The notes beneath the pieces were generated by a model. It ran no database searches and was not told where the DNA came from. It saw only the letters and a list, made by a program, of their open reading frames with translations. A stretch of DNA of 64,000 nt from Nematostella vectensis (lineage: Eukaryota; Cnidaria; Anthozoa; Actiniaria; Edwardsiidae): contig NC_064034.1 in the NCBI RefSeq assembly GCF_932526225.1, positions 5,878,001-5,942,000 of the forward strand, written 5' to 3'. A program made the translations under genes and the position numbers. Positions 34,301 to 43,790 of this stretch are shown in pieces. Positions within the stretch are counted from its first letter, which is position 1. Every line of letters begins with the position of its first letter.

Positions 34301-37300
34301 ACCATTTAAAATCAACGGGCTGCGGTTGTCCGTTTATCGGACAGGGTACAGACACGCGTGTACCGTTTGATGCCTGGAGAGTGATTTCTCTTTGAGATTT
34401 AAAACCAGGCAAAAATACTGGAAATAAGAAAACCTGATTAATTACCAAATAAGGACGTGGGATGGAAAGGAAATGAAAGAATTTACAAAACCATCCTACA
34501 TTCTCAAACCATGTGATTTTATTTCTCTCTGCTGTAGGGATGCACCCTGTTTCACTGGGTACCCAATATATAATACAAGGTTTTATAACTGAAGAGAAAG
34601 GAAAAACTCGAGGGTATGTTAAGGTTTAGCAGTGGACAATTTTCAGAGCATACCAAAAGTGCAGCCATAAAAGTCTATTCTCATGCAGGCGTTGCCGCTA
34701 TTCACTGCCTGAGGGTGAACCCTGATGAATTGTGCAGCGATGGGGACTTCAAACCAGTTAACACGCCCTGTTTTGTGATCCTCGTTGCCGTCAAATATCT
34801 GGAAAAGCAAGATATTGAATGATTTACCCTTGCCTACCCAAAGCACAGAATTATGACGTCACCTTTACCTAACCTGAGTACATACCTTCCATCCATGACG
34901 TCACCTCTACCTACCCTGTGTACATACCTGCCATCCATGACGTCACCTCTACCTACCCTGTGTACATACCTGTCATCCATAACGTCACCTCTACCTACCC
35001 TGTTTACATACCTGCCATCCATGACGTCACCTCTACCAACCCTGTGTACATACCTGCCATCCATGACGTCACCTCTACCTACCCTGTGTACATACCTGCC
35101 ATCAATGACGTCACCTCTACCTACCCTGTGTACATACCTGCCATCCATGACGTTACCTCTACCTACCCTGTGTACACACCTGCAATCCATGACGTCACCT
35201 TACCTACCCCGAGTACAGACCCACCAACCATGACGTCACTTAACTTACCCTCGGTACAGACCCGCCATCCATGACGTCACTTAACTTACCCTCGGTATAG
35301 ACCCGCCATCCATGACGTCACCTTACCTACCCCGGGTATAGACCCGCCATCCATGACGTCATTTAACTCACCCTTGATATAGACCCGCCATCCATGACGT
35401 CACATAACTTACCCTTGGTATAGACCCGCCATCCATGACGTCACTTAACTTACCCTCGGTATAGACCCGCCATCCGTGGCGTCACTTAACTTACCCTTGG
35501 TATAGACCCGCCATCCATGACGTCACTTAACTTACCCTTGGTATAGACCCGCCATCCATGACGTCACTTAACTTACCCTCGGTATAGACCCGCCATCCTT
35601 GACGTCACTTAACTTACCCTTGGTATAGACCTGCCATCCATGACGTCACCTTACCTTCCCTGAGTGCAGACCTGCCATCCATAACGTCAGCTCTACCTAC
35701 CCTGAGTACAGACCCACCATCCTTGACGTCACTTAACTCACCCTTGGTATAGACCCGCCATCCATGACGTCACCTTACCTACCCTGTGTACATACCTGCC
35801 ATCCTTGACGTCACTTAACTTACCCTTGGTATAGACCCGCCATCCTTGACGTCGCTCCACTCGGTTCCAGTGAAGCTGTACTTGATAACGTATCGCGTGA
35901 CCCACTTGCTTTGAGTGCGGGAACCCTGTGTGGCCACTCCTGTGACCGTCTTTACTCCTCCAAGATCAACCTGAAGATACTCATTGTTGGCTGATGTGGA
36001 ACTGCACCAAGATGAGCCGCCGTACAGGCGGCCAGCGGATGCCGTGTACGCGCCATCATTGCTTGATGACGTCATCTGTGAGTCAAGGATGTAGCCACGC
36101 TCCACTCCGAGTGATGATGCACAAGCTGAAAAGCGATCGTTTTGTGAGATATCACAGAGACTTCCTTATAACCTTTTGGTATCATGCTACATTGCGGTAC
36201 CTGACTGTAATCCGCGGTAATCCAGTCTTGTTGTTGGGTAGCTGTTGCGTGCCCTTGGAACAAACCGAATGAATCTGGCCAGTGGCGGATGAGCGAGCAG
36301 TCTCACCACTACATTTGATTTGTCAACATTTCCAGTAAACACCTGTAAAACACTTATGTAAGCGTTTTCTTTAAAGTTTGTGTTCTTATGCTATTTTTAA
36401 TATCGAAACCAATCAAATTTTTCGTCACAGAAACTTTTCGCAGAAACGCCATCGAGGCAATTTCATTATGATTGGATGAGAGCGTGACATACAAAAAAGC
36501 GAAAAAAAATGAATTTCCAAATATGGTTGTAATACCCTAATAAGGAATTGACCGAGCGAGCAGGAGAACCAATGTTTTTTTTATAGGAGTGTTCGATATG
36601 TATTTTAATCAGTTTAAAACATCGATAACATAAGGAGGATAAATGAATCAGCAGAAACTCACCCTCTGTACACCAGACTCATTGTATGGCGTCCAACTGA
36701 TATTATTGACAGAATGCGCGATAGCGTACTGCTTGGTCCACTCCGAGTCGCTGTAGGCCGTCCCTTGAGAGGCCACAGAGCACACGCACCACAGACCTCC
36801 CAGGTCAACTTGGAGATATGTATTGTCTCTATCGGCAGCTTTTGGTGCCCAAGCCTTTGATGTTTGTAGTCTTGCGTACCAGGGATAGTAGGCGCTACTA
36901 TACCATGAATTGCTGGTGAAGCGATGATCAGGAATCATATTTGTGCTCTGAAGGCCGACTGCGCGAGACTGACAATCTGATAAAAGGTTGCCATGGTAAT
37001 TTTGCTTTTATTTTGTTATAAACGACATGAAAATGCGGTTTGGCCCGAGATTTTCTAAAACACAGTACCTGATCCCAGTCGGTGACCGTACAGCTCCAAC
37101 CGTAGACACTTTGACCCAGTCTCCGAAATTGGCACCACGCGGACGTATCTGGCGGCGGGGGCTTGGTACAGTACTTGACGCACGATTGAGTTTCTGTCGT
37201 AATTACCGTTAAACTTCTATATGAAGAATATCAATTTTTAATAATCCATGCTTACCATGGTAATATACAGCACAATATTTCTAGAATAGCAGTTACTGTC

Positions 37301-40300
37301 TTACCCTAGTGGTGTTATTTTCTCTATAACTTGTCCAGTTTGCTCCATCATCCGAGTAATCAATCCAATAAGTCGGTACCCACTGGTCAGCGGACGGATC
37401 TCCTTGTGTAGCTACGGCGCAGATCATGTGACTTGATCCAAGATCCACCTGCAGGTATGGCGAGACGTCACCTGAGCCCGCACACCATGCACCGCTTGTA
37501 GAGTTCAGTCTTGCGCGTACGGCATTTGCATTGTTTGATGAGGCGGAGATACTTGCGCTAGGTACGCGATTGTCACCGAGTCCTAGAGCCAGATTCTCGC
37601 ACGCTACGGAGATGGGTAAAAAAGAAAATGTTCATGCTCTTTCCCTTCTATGCTTACTCATAATGTGTGTTTGTCTATCAACAAGGACCTTTGATGTCTT
37701 TAAAACTGATTTTTGAATAACTCGTTTGGGTCTTGTTTTATAGCAAAAACATTAGGTACTTTTAAAACTCGGCTGCTTAATGGAGTTTCCCTATATGAAA
37801 CTTATTAAAGTTGGTGTTAGAAATTTATACGCTATCACGCCTTCGTGTTGCAATTCGCCGATTTGAGATACGGCTGCTCAATAGGGTTTCACATTATATC
37901 TTGATATATTTTTCCCATAAATATGGTGCTATGGTGCTGTTGCTTTTATGCTATCTGAAGCACAGAAATATGTTTTAACTGTAAACTCTCATCAGCTCCA
38001 CAAAATAATATCTGTAGATCAATAATGCGCACTATCTGTAGATCTTTTTGCTTGCGTACTCATTACTTATATAATACATCATGTGTTTCAAGTATACGTA
38101 ATGGTGTTACTCACAGCATTCGATGTCTCCAAACAGGTCTGCTCTTAAGCAGATTGCGCTATTCCAGGTCAGCGGCTTGATTCTGACGTAGCGCGCTCTG
38201 ATTGGATGACTGAGCCAGTTGATCATCGCAAGATTCTTGTTGACGTTACCCGTGAAGCTCTGCACAAACGAAAGCGACACGATTTTAGCAATGTGAAACA
38301 TAGTGTATATTAAATCTCAAAGAATTTATAGGAACCCTTAACCCTATTCAGACTGGGGGGGAGGGGGCTCTTTAAAATCTTAAAATCTATCTGCGGAAGT
38401 TTTGATGCCATTGACATGTCGAGGAGACGCTCCATGTTACCATGGCAACCGTTTTTTTTTACACATAGGTTTCCCAAAAACTAAAAAGTGGTGATTTTTT
38501 TTATATGTTGGTCCTGTTTCCAGATTTAAATGCCTCTTTTGACTTTATAAATTTGTTTAGGCATAAGTTTGTTTTGACTTTATAAGTTAGTTTTGACAAA
38601 TTTCACAACAGTGCTAAAATGATTTTGCCTCGTCTATTTGGGGGGAGGGGTGGCAAAATTTTGCTCTGCTGTTGTTAAAAACGTCACTAGATTTACTAGA
38701 TGACACTTTAAAAGCTAATATTATGCATTTTTCATTACTATGAGCAGTAATTCATGCATTCAAATACTTTTTTGTAATGATTACATATTTTTTTTTTGCA
38801 AAAATCATAAGAATCCAAGATGGCGGACCCAATATGGCGGACATTTTTCGAAAAAAAAAGTTTTTCAACGTTTTTATGGCCATTTTGCATTGTAAAGCCG
38901 TTAAAAGGTTGATTTTGACATATCTAAATGATGAAAAGTAATTTCAACCCGATATTTGGTAATTTGGGAAATATTTGAAAGAATATCTAGACATCGTATT
39001 TATGACGTCATTGTGACGTCATTATTGATTCGACCACACCCAAAATAGAGCGGGACGATTCCTTGCATGCTGCTGATTATTGTCTGTAAATTTGAAGGTC
39101 ATAGTCCAAGCGGTTCATGAAATACTTAGGGGGGGCTTTTAGCCCCCCCCCCCCCCCCCCCCCCCCCCCAGTCACAGACAGCTCAAAATAGCCCAGTCTG
39201 AATAAGGTTAATTAACACTTATACAGATTAACTTACGAAGTCATTGCTGGTGGCGGCATCATAAGTCAGCCATCGTGTCTCATCACCACTGTACTGAAGG
39301 TTATAAGTCTTTACCCACTTGTTCTCCCTAGGGCACCCCTGTGTGGCTACTCCTGAGACCGTTCTCACCCCTCCCAGGTCAACCTGAAGATACTCAGACA
39401 CGGTAGATGACGTACTACACCATGATGAGTTGCCGTATAGGCGGGCAGCGGACGGTGAACCCGATGACGCCGACATTGCTGAGTCCGGAATGACGTCATC
39501 CATCAGACCAAGCGACGACTTGCACACTATGTTAATGAGTATGAAATTTAGTCTTTTTTAGATATTTCTCAAGCTGAAGATGTCCTTGCCAAGAAAAACT
39601 ATGATAATCGTCCTCATTGCAGCTGAGCAATGTAAGTGGGATGGTACAGATCGTGTTCGCAAGCATGGAATGGTAGCCCTTACCTTAGCTCTCTTAGCGC
39701 TCGGCATTAGATTTTTCCGCGACCCACAATGCATAGCGCAAAGAGAGACCTGGTCTGACTAATTCAAAGGTAGTTGCTTCACCACCCATACCAGAACCGT
39801 AGCAGGCCTCGAAAGATTTGGGGGGGGGGGGGGGGGGGGCAAAATACAGTTATAATTTTTTAAATATTTGGGGGAACGTGCCCCCGTGCCCCAAGGTTTC
39901 TGTTGATAATCAAGCAGGTGGGATGATGTAGTACGGCCATCGCAGAAAAGCTCAGCCATAAATAGCCACAACATTACGACAGTCGCTTTGAGTGAGTTCT
40001 ACTTCAACATACCGTCGGGTTTAGTGCCGTACACCTCCACGCGCATCGTCGGGTCCCTGTTATGACTAAAAGGTACAAACCGGATGAACCGCGCCATGGT
40101 GGGGACCGCGAGGGTGTTCTTGACGACTGTCGTTCCGTCCGTGTTACCATTGAATACCTGGGGATACATACGTGTAGTATTATTCGTACAAATTAGACAT
40201 TTCTTAGGGAGCTAATGCCCAATCGATGTATTTACCATCCCTCGGACTCCCGATATAAGTCTTTAAATGTAGATTTCCCATTAACATATTAGGTAATATC

Positions 40301-41554
40301 TAAATTCAGCATTAATTAGCATTCAATCCTTAAATAATATCCAGAGGGCTTTTATATAATACCTCCCCCTACCTTGTCGGTCCCAGCCGTCTCCCGGTAT
40401 GTGGACCATGCTTGATTATCCATGGAAAACTGAACTTGGTATGACTTCACCCACTCTGTCCCATATGAGGCGCCCTGCGTAGCCACAGCGCACACCACGA
40501 ACACGGCGTTGAGGTCGATCTGAAGATAATTACTTGTGCTACTGCCACTACGACACCATCCAGGCGAACCGTTAAGTCGAGCATAATAGGGATGGTATCT
40601 GCTGTCGTATATTGTCGTAGCTGAAAATCTGTTATCAGGTATCACGTGACTATCGCTAATGCCAACCGCTTGACTGGAGCAACCAGCTTCCGCACAAACT
40701 GAAACAACTAGGAAAAACAAATTTCTATATTTTTAGTGGACCTCCGTCCTTTTGCATGCCACATATTTCTCAATGCTCAAACACAAAACATGTTCGAATA
40801 ACCGCGGCCAAAAGAGTGCCGGCTAAAAGGCTATAGACATTATAAGCAATTTTTACTTGGCTTATTTGAAACCAAACCGAGCACACGATATGGATGAGAG
40901 GATTGTTAACAAAGCCATAATGCGCAAAAATGCAAACATAAAAGCAAGAAAGGTATGTACACTATCACTCTATCATCGCTAACTAGAGAAAAATAAATCA
41001 CGTTTTTAAAAGAACTAGGAAAAACAAATTGCTATATTTTCAGTGGACCTCCGTCCTTTTGCACGCCAAAGATTTCTCAATGCTCAAACTGTCAAATTGT
41101 CGAACTCCAATATAAGGCCATTGCGAGAAATTCATATGTGGTAGTGCGAAGTAGAACGTCATAAATTGGAATTTAAAACTTTTTTAAACGTTTTAGGCAG
41201 CTGATGCATGCTTAAAACTCGCAATTAAATAGATCTACAAAGCGATATTTAACCAATAACAAGGAAAGAAGACGTCTCTCGGTATTCTGATTGCGGCAAA
41301 TAGCAGTTCGGTAAAAACAGTAACCACCAGAGAAAGCGCTGTGCCTCGAGATCGAAAGTTTACATTATGTTTATGATTCTTTACGATGCTTTTCAACGCT
41401 TGCGACGCTATTGGACCTGATGTCACTAGATTATGTGTTATTACAATAAACAAGGTTTACATCGGAGGTCTTGTCGCTGCTTACCTGTGATTGTTTGTAG
41501 CAGAAGGATGGCGAAAGCTACCCGGAAATAGAAAGAGAGTGTTTGCACCTCCAT
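16710..41554 (-). CDS. Receptor tyrosine phosphatase with discoidin ectodomain, copy A (complete, 42 coding exons)
   Basis: All 42 coding exons join in phase into 2294 aa plus TAA. The order is signal peptide, five F5/8C domains, one Ig, seven FN3-like domains, transmembrane helix (1632-1654), D1 (active Cys1932) and D2 (Cys2222). The first exon is 41485-41554 and the last 16710-16790 (ending YANFSDC). Cytoplasmic motifs such as [20 protein letters not shown] and ALTCGNTEI are closest to type IIB (mu/kappa) receptor phosphatases. It should be a plasma-membrane receptor that dephosphorylates phosphotyrosine, with adhesion or matrix contact through its discoidin, Ig and FN3 stalk. In place of the MAM domain of vertebrate type IIB it has five discoidin domains. 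The start is supported by the hydrophobic leader. Noncoding 5' exons cannot be excluded. Confidence 0.93.
19377..22727 (-). other. Copy A exons 26-35: juxtamembrane region and catalytic domain D1
   Basis: Exons: 22603-22727, 22277-22410, 21565-21652, 21400-21476, 21210-21249, 20731-20828, 20235-20351, 19925-20079, 19670-19805, 19377-19526. The wedge region has [13 protein letters not shown]1 carries [24 protein letters not shown], the general-acid loop [10 protein letters not shown], the P-loop [10 protein letters not shown] and the Q-loop QTKEQY. All catalytic residues are present, so D1 should be an active tyrosine phosphatase. Confidence 0.93.
23007..23133 (-). other. Copy A exon 25: transmembrane segment
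   Basis: Residues 1632-1654 form a strongly hydrophobic helix ([20 protein letters not shown]), followed by the basic stop-transfer stretch RRRN encoded across the next junction. This fixes the membrane topology, with the phosphatase domains inside. Confidence 0.93.
23931..24210. mobile_element. Small TA-flanked MITE bracketed by G27 and C27 runs (copy A, intron between exons 22 and 23)
   Basis: The inverted ends GGGATGCTCGTCG (from 23980) and CGACGAGCATCCC (to about 24163) are flanked by TA. Outside them, TTCTTC next to a run of 27 G (23931-23957) is mirrored by GAAGAA next to a run of 27 C (24184-24210). The equivalent site in copy B is 50857-51119, with a shorter G run and a collapsed C run. 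Confidence 0.7.
25228..26109 (+). mobile_element. TTATAA-ended element with a Crypton-like coding fragment, only in copy A
   Basis: The ends are inverted: TTATAACTTTGGCGAGCAT at 25228-25246 and its complement at 26091-26109. The matching intron of copy B lacks it. A plus-strand frame (25320-25877) contains [19 protein letters not shown], then [16 protein letters not shown], which resembles the N-terminal domain of Crypton-type tyrosine recombinases and the related DUF3504 proteins. No catalytic recombinase domain follows, so this is a remnant or non-autonomous copy. Confidence 0.5.
26125..26239. repeat. Short palindromic MITE next to the exon-19 minisatellite
   Basis: GATGTTCTTGGGCGT and TATGTTTTGGGC at the left are matched in reverse complement by GATGTTCGCGGGTGT and TATGTTTTGGGC at the right. 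It has a very short centre and is absent from copy B. Confidence 0.5.
26240..27070. repeat. 72-bp minisatellite continuous with exon 19 end (copy A)
   Basis: About 11-12 units of 72 bp. Read on the minus strand, each unit holds the last ~25 bp of exon 19 (ACACGCTACA and so on), then CCC|GTATGT, the splice donor. Exon 19 itself ends at 27044 in the first unit. Because 72 is a multiple of 3, the exon frame stays open across many units (24 aa per unit). Confidence 0.9.
27516..28115. repeat. 600-bp compound microsatellite (AAT)n and (AATCAT)n
   Basis: The order is (AAT)n, then (ATAATC)n to about 27684, (ATTATC)n to about 27750, (ATAATC)n to about 28045, then (AAT)n again. It lies in the intron between exons 18 and 19 of copy A and is absent from copy B. 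The long Asn-His and Met-Ile frames across it are repeat artefacts. Confidence 0.95.
28163..28304 (+). ncRNA. Hammerhead-like ribozyme inside a palindrome (degenerate), copy A intron
   Basis: On the plus strand, 28227-28259 has TGATGAG, stem-loop GTGGGCAACCAC, GAAA, then CAG/TTG and TA before the cut site. Stem I is perfect: CCGTTTCATCTC upstream pairs with GAGATGAAACGG downstream. The conserved first core base (C of CTGATGA) is T here, so activity is doubtful. The flanks form a near-perfect palindrome. It resembles the ribozymes in Penelope-like element ends. Confidence 0.5.
28302..28381. repeat. (TA)n microsatellite
   Basis: About 40 TA units directly after the palindrome with the hammerhead-like motif. 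(TA)n tracts are also joined to the related copies in the copy B intron. Confidence 0.95.
28430..28865. repeat. 19-bp satellite array GAGATCAAGACCGG(C/T)ATCT (copy A)
   Basis: About 22 units of 19 bp with small variation, in one orientation. It is the counterpart of the much larger array at 54752-56208 in copy B, and lies just beyond exon 18. Confidence 0.95.
30236..32906. repeat. 64-66 bp minisatellite continuous with exon 15 end (copy A, about 41 units)
   Basis: The unit runs AGTGTTACTCACCGTCCTCC, then CAGGTCTGTACAATACGCGC, then GTCACTTGTG and a variable end. On the minus strand each unit contains GGGAGGACG followed by GTGAGT, exactly the exon 15 end and donor (exon ends at 32845 in the first unit). 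About 41 tandem copies give about 41 consensus-like donors. The long frames across the array on both strands are repeat artefacts. Confidence 0.95.
34079..34417 (-). other. Copy A exon 12: Ig-like domain
   Basis: About 113 residues in one phase 1-1 exon. The Ig core is visible: VPCPI (B-strand Cys), FKWYKND (Trp) and YKCVH (F-strand Cys). It sits between the discoidin block and FN3 domains, as the Ig does after MAM in type IIB receptor phosphatases. Confidence 0.85.
34853..35855. repeat. 41-42 bp minisatellite continuous with exon 10 end (copy A, about 24 units)
   Basis: On the minus strand each unit near the exon contains GACGTCAAGGATGGCGGGTC and TATACCAAGG, that is the last ~30 bp of exon 10, then GTAAGTTAAGT. 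Exon 10 ends at 35824 in the first unit. Units farther from the exon are 42 bp with the donor-like GGTAGGT. Confidence 0.95.
38338..39211. mobile_element. TTAA-flanked MITE in the intron between exons 4 and 5 (copy A)
   Basis: TTAA at 38338-38341 and 39208-39211. The inverted ends are CCCTATTCAGACTGGG and, reverse-complemented, CCTTATTCAGACTGGG. The element is 866 bp, contains a run of 27 C (39143-39169), and ends 25 bp from the exon 4 donor. The same insertion begins at 63838 in copy B, so it predates the duplication. Confidence 0.75.
40706..41110. repeat. Direct repeat of ~90 bp in intron 1 of copy A
   Basis: AACTAGGAAAAACAAATT and GTGGACCTCCGTCCTTTTGC with TTCTCAATGCTCAAAC occur at 40706-40800 and again at 41013-41107, offset by 307 bp. 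One copy adjoins the exon 2 acceptor, so the duplication also copied branch-point and acceptor-like sequence. Confidence 0.8.
41485..41554 (-). other. Copy A exon 1: start codon and signal peptide
   Basis: ATG occupies 41552-41554. The encoded [20 protein letters not shown] has a hydrophobic core FAILLLQ typical of a signal peptide, and ends in phase 1 at GTAAGC. The next coding residues (VCAEAGCSS) begin the mature ectodomain. Confidence 0.85.
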
Positions 41555-41730
41555 CTTTACCAGACGATCGTGTCTCGTCGCTATCGGCATGGGTAATCAA
41601 GTTAATTCAAAGTCACGCAATATTATTTACAGTGTAATTCGAGAAGCCGCGTCTTTAAACCATTCACCTCTGTTGATACATTGACTACAATGGTTCCAGA
41701 GCCTCGAACGTCTCTCTATTTAGTGGCCCG

Positions 41731-42514
41731 CGAGGTTGAGACGAGGCTCTGGCCTCTCGAAGCGCTATTTCGACTTCTGCTAGGTTCAGAATCTGAACTT
41801 GGTCGCTGATTGGCCAATTGACGCGTGGTAATGGGAACCAAGAAATTCTGACAGTTTTCTATTGTATTTTCGTTTTAAGTTCAAAAGGTCAAAACCCGTT
41901 TTAATTATTGTTGTTCGCAATAACAAACATCTAAACGAACGAAGTAGAGGAGCGAAATATTATTTTGATCGCAATTTTCATAGTGCTTTGCAGTCCGAAT
42001 TAGTTACAGGATTTACCAGTATTAAAAATGTAAAGTCTGTTCAAGAGGAGTCTCTTTTTACGAGTTAATAAAGCGCCGAGATGTCTTCTCTGTGCTGACG
42101 TTTAAGCTGATTTTCCAGCTTATTCCCGGCGTTTGCTCTCGCCTCAACGATAGTGGATTAAACTCTCAAACTCTTAAAATCTCAAGCAAGCGATTGTACT
42201 GGTCATTTTGCCCCTTTACTGCCAGCTTGAAGCGCCTCCCCGAGAAAATGCTGTATTCCCCATCTCCTATGCGCAGATTCTTGTCACTAACTCTACAGCA
42301 ATGATCCCATGGGTTTTCAGATGAATGTTGTTGCTTTTAAATCGGGTGTTCATGCGCTTTTCATACCCGTGAATTCGATTCCTGAGCGAAGAGTTGTTTA
42401 CATCCAAGTTAGCACCACGTGAAACTGACACATGCTTATCGAAAAACGTTAACATGGAAGTGAGGCAGAAGTCGAAATGGCGCTTCGAGAGGCCAGAGCC
42501 TCGTCTCAACCTCG
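41731..42514. mobile_element. 784-bp MITE with 50-bp inverted ends, 177 bp upstream of the copy A start codon
   Basis: The left end 41731-41780 (CGAGGTTGAGACGAGGCTCT, then GGCCTCTCGAAGCGCTATTT, CGACTTCTGC) is matched by the reverse complement of 42465-42514 with one mismatch. No transposase is seen and the target duplication is unclear. It may supply promoter sequence to copy A. Confidence 0.75.
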
Positions 42515-42591
42515 GAGGGTCTATCAATTCAAATACAATGCATCGATATTAGTAAACTAAAAGTGATGCATTAGTCCCAGTAGCGGATATA

Positions 42592-42628
<37 letters not shown>
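42592..42628. repeat. Run of 37 G
   Basis: An uninterrupted G tract, with strong quadruplex potential on the plus strand. Similar long G or C runs occur at 23931, 24184, 39143 and 39819. Confidence 0.95.
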
Positions 42629-42629
<1 letters not shown>

Positions 42630-43207
42630 GGCAGGAGGGGCTAAATGGCCCCAAAAGTGTGTGTGTATGATGGGAAAGGGGGGAGGGGAGGGGCTGACCC
42701 TAGAGGTTTTTATTGCCAATTCTTTTTTCCCGGCAGGCTTAAAAACCTGGAAAGAACTTTTTGTCATCAATATATGTACGAGTCTGCTTTGCACCCGTTC
42801 TGAGTATTACGCACGCCTGAGATATTGCTAAGCACACTATGTAAGTACGCCATAAGTCAGAAAATTGAGCATATCGGTTTTAATAAAAGATTGTGTGACC
42901 ATCTTACCTATTAGTGGTATACACTTCTGTTTTACTTAAATGGTATGGGCGGCCATGAAATAATTATAAATATTATTACATTAAAATGATATCACAATAT
43001 TATTAAATAGGAAATAACAAAAATGTAAGGAAAATTAGAAATATTTCCTTATGGAAATGACAAATTATTCATAAAAACGTAGCTCCACGAAAAAGAAATA
43101 CTTTGCAAATTACTACAGATGGATTATTTGTTGTTTACAATATCACCTTAAGCACACTTCAAGTGTATCCCTACAATTTATATTTCTTTCGGTGTTGCAT
43201 AAGAACA

Positions 43208-43639
43208 TTATAATTCCAATGGGGGACTCCGATAAAAATAGACGGGGGTGATCATCAAAATCGATTTTAACCATAAGGGATTGTACTTTGGCGTAATCAA
43301 CAGAAATCCTTCCCAAGCAAATTGGGTCTGATCGAACGAATTTTTAACTCTAAGAGATAGCAGAATCGAAAAAAAAAAACGTTTAACATCTTATAAGGAA
43401 TAGCAATTGGTCGAATTTTATACCCTAAGAGATAACAGATTCGGAAAAACACGTTAAACACTCTCTTAGAAATAGCAGTTGGTCGAATTTTATACCCTAA
43501 GAGATGGCAAAATCTGAAAAATCCTCCAACACCCCCAAGGGATGATAGTTGGTCGGAATCTTATACCCTAAAAGATGGGACGATCATCCCCGTCTACTTT
43601 TTGGGAGAGTCTCCTCTCCCTCCCCCACCGGGATTATAA
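43208..43639. mobile_element. TTATAAT-ended MITE with internal tandem repeats
   Basis: The left end TTATAATTCCAATGGGGGA and right end (reverse complement) TTATAATCCCGGTGGGGGA match, followed on both sides by AGACGGGG(G/A)TGATC. Inside are three to four imperfect ~60-bp repeats with CCCTAAGAGAT and CGGAAAAAC. No coding content. Confidence 0.65.
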
Positions 43640-43790
43640 CATTCATATCTAAGACACGTGGTCTGTATAATTTTTTCGTGTTCTCTAGCCCTGCAATTTA
43701 GGAACTCTAGTGCTCTCCAACCCCCCCTTCTTAGCCTTTAGAATTTATTGCTTAGAATCCCTGGATTCATCATTATCGTCAGCCTATTTT

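Larger units (their letters stand above)
34654..40698 (-). other. Copy A exons 2-11: five F5/8 type C (discoidin) domains
   Basis: Each domain is split over two exons with a constant phase pattern (1-0-1). Domain 1: 40373-40698 and 40013-40157. Domain 2: 39237-39526 and 38115-38259. Domain 3: 37305-37603 and 37069-37216. Domain 4: 36663-36976 and 36201-36342. Domain 5: 35824-36125 and 34654-34798. Residues ~24-775. Typical motifs are [19 protein letters not shown] and FTGN, with ARYVR or ARFIR in the second exon. Discoidin domains bind phospholipid heads, glycans or collagen; the ligand here is unknown. The repeated exon pairs show the block grew by internal duplication. Confidence 0.92.
41555..43790. 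other. Intergenic region between the two phosphatase copies
   Basis: It holds the promoter side of copy A and the 3' UTR of copy B. A candidate poly(A) signal for copy B (TTTATT on the plus strand) lies at 43744-43749, about 42 bp after its stop codon. Two inverted-repeat elements (41731-42514 and 43208-43639) and a run of 37 G (42592-42628) occupy much of it. No coding gene is recognised. Confidence 0.6.

Noticed and set aside
34853-35274. Pro/Thr-rich frames ([14 protein letters not shown] units)
   Set aside because: Minisatellite translation in the intron after exon 10.
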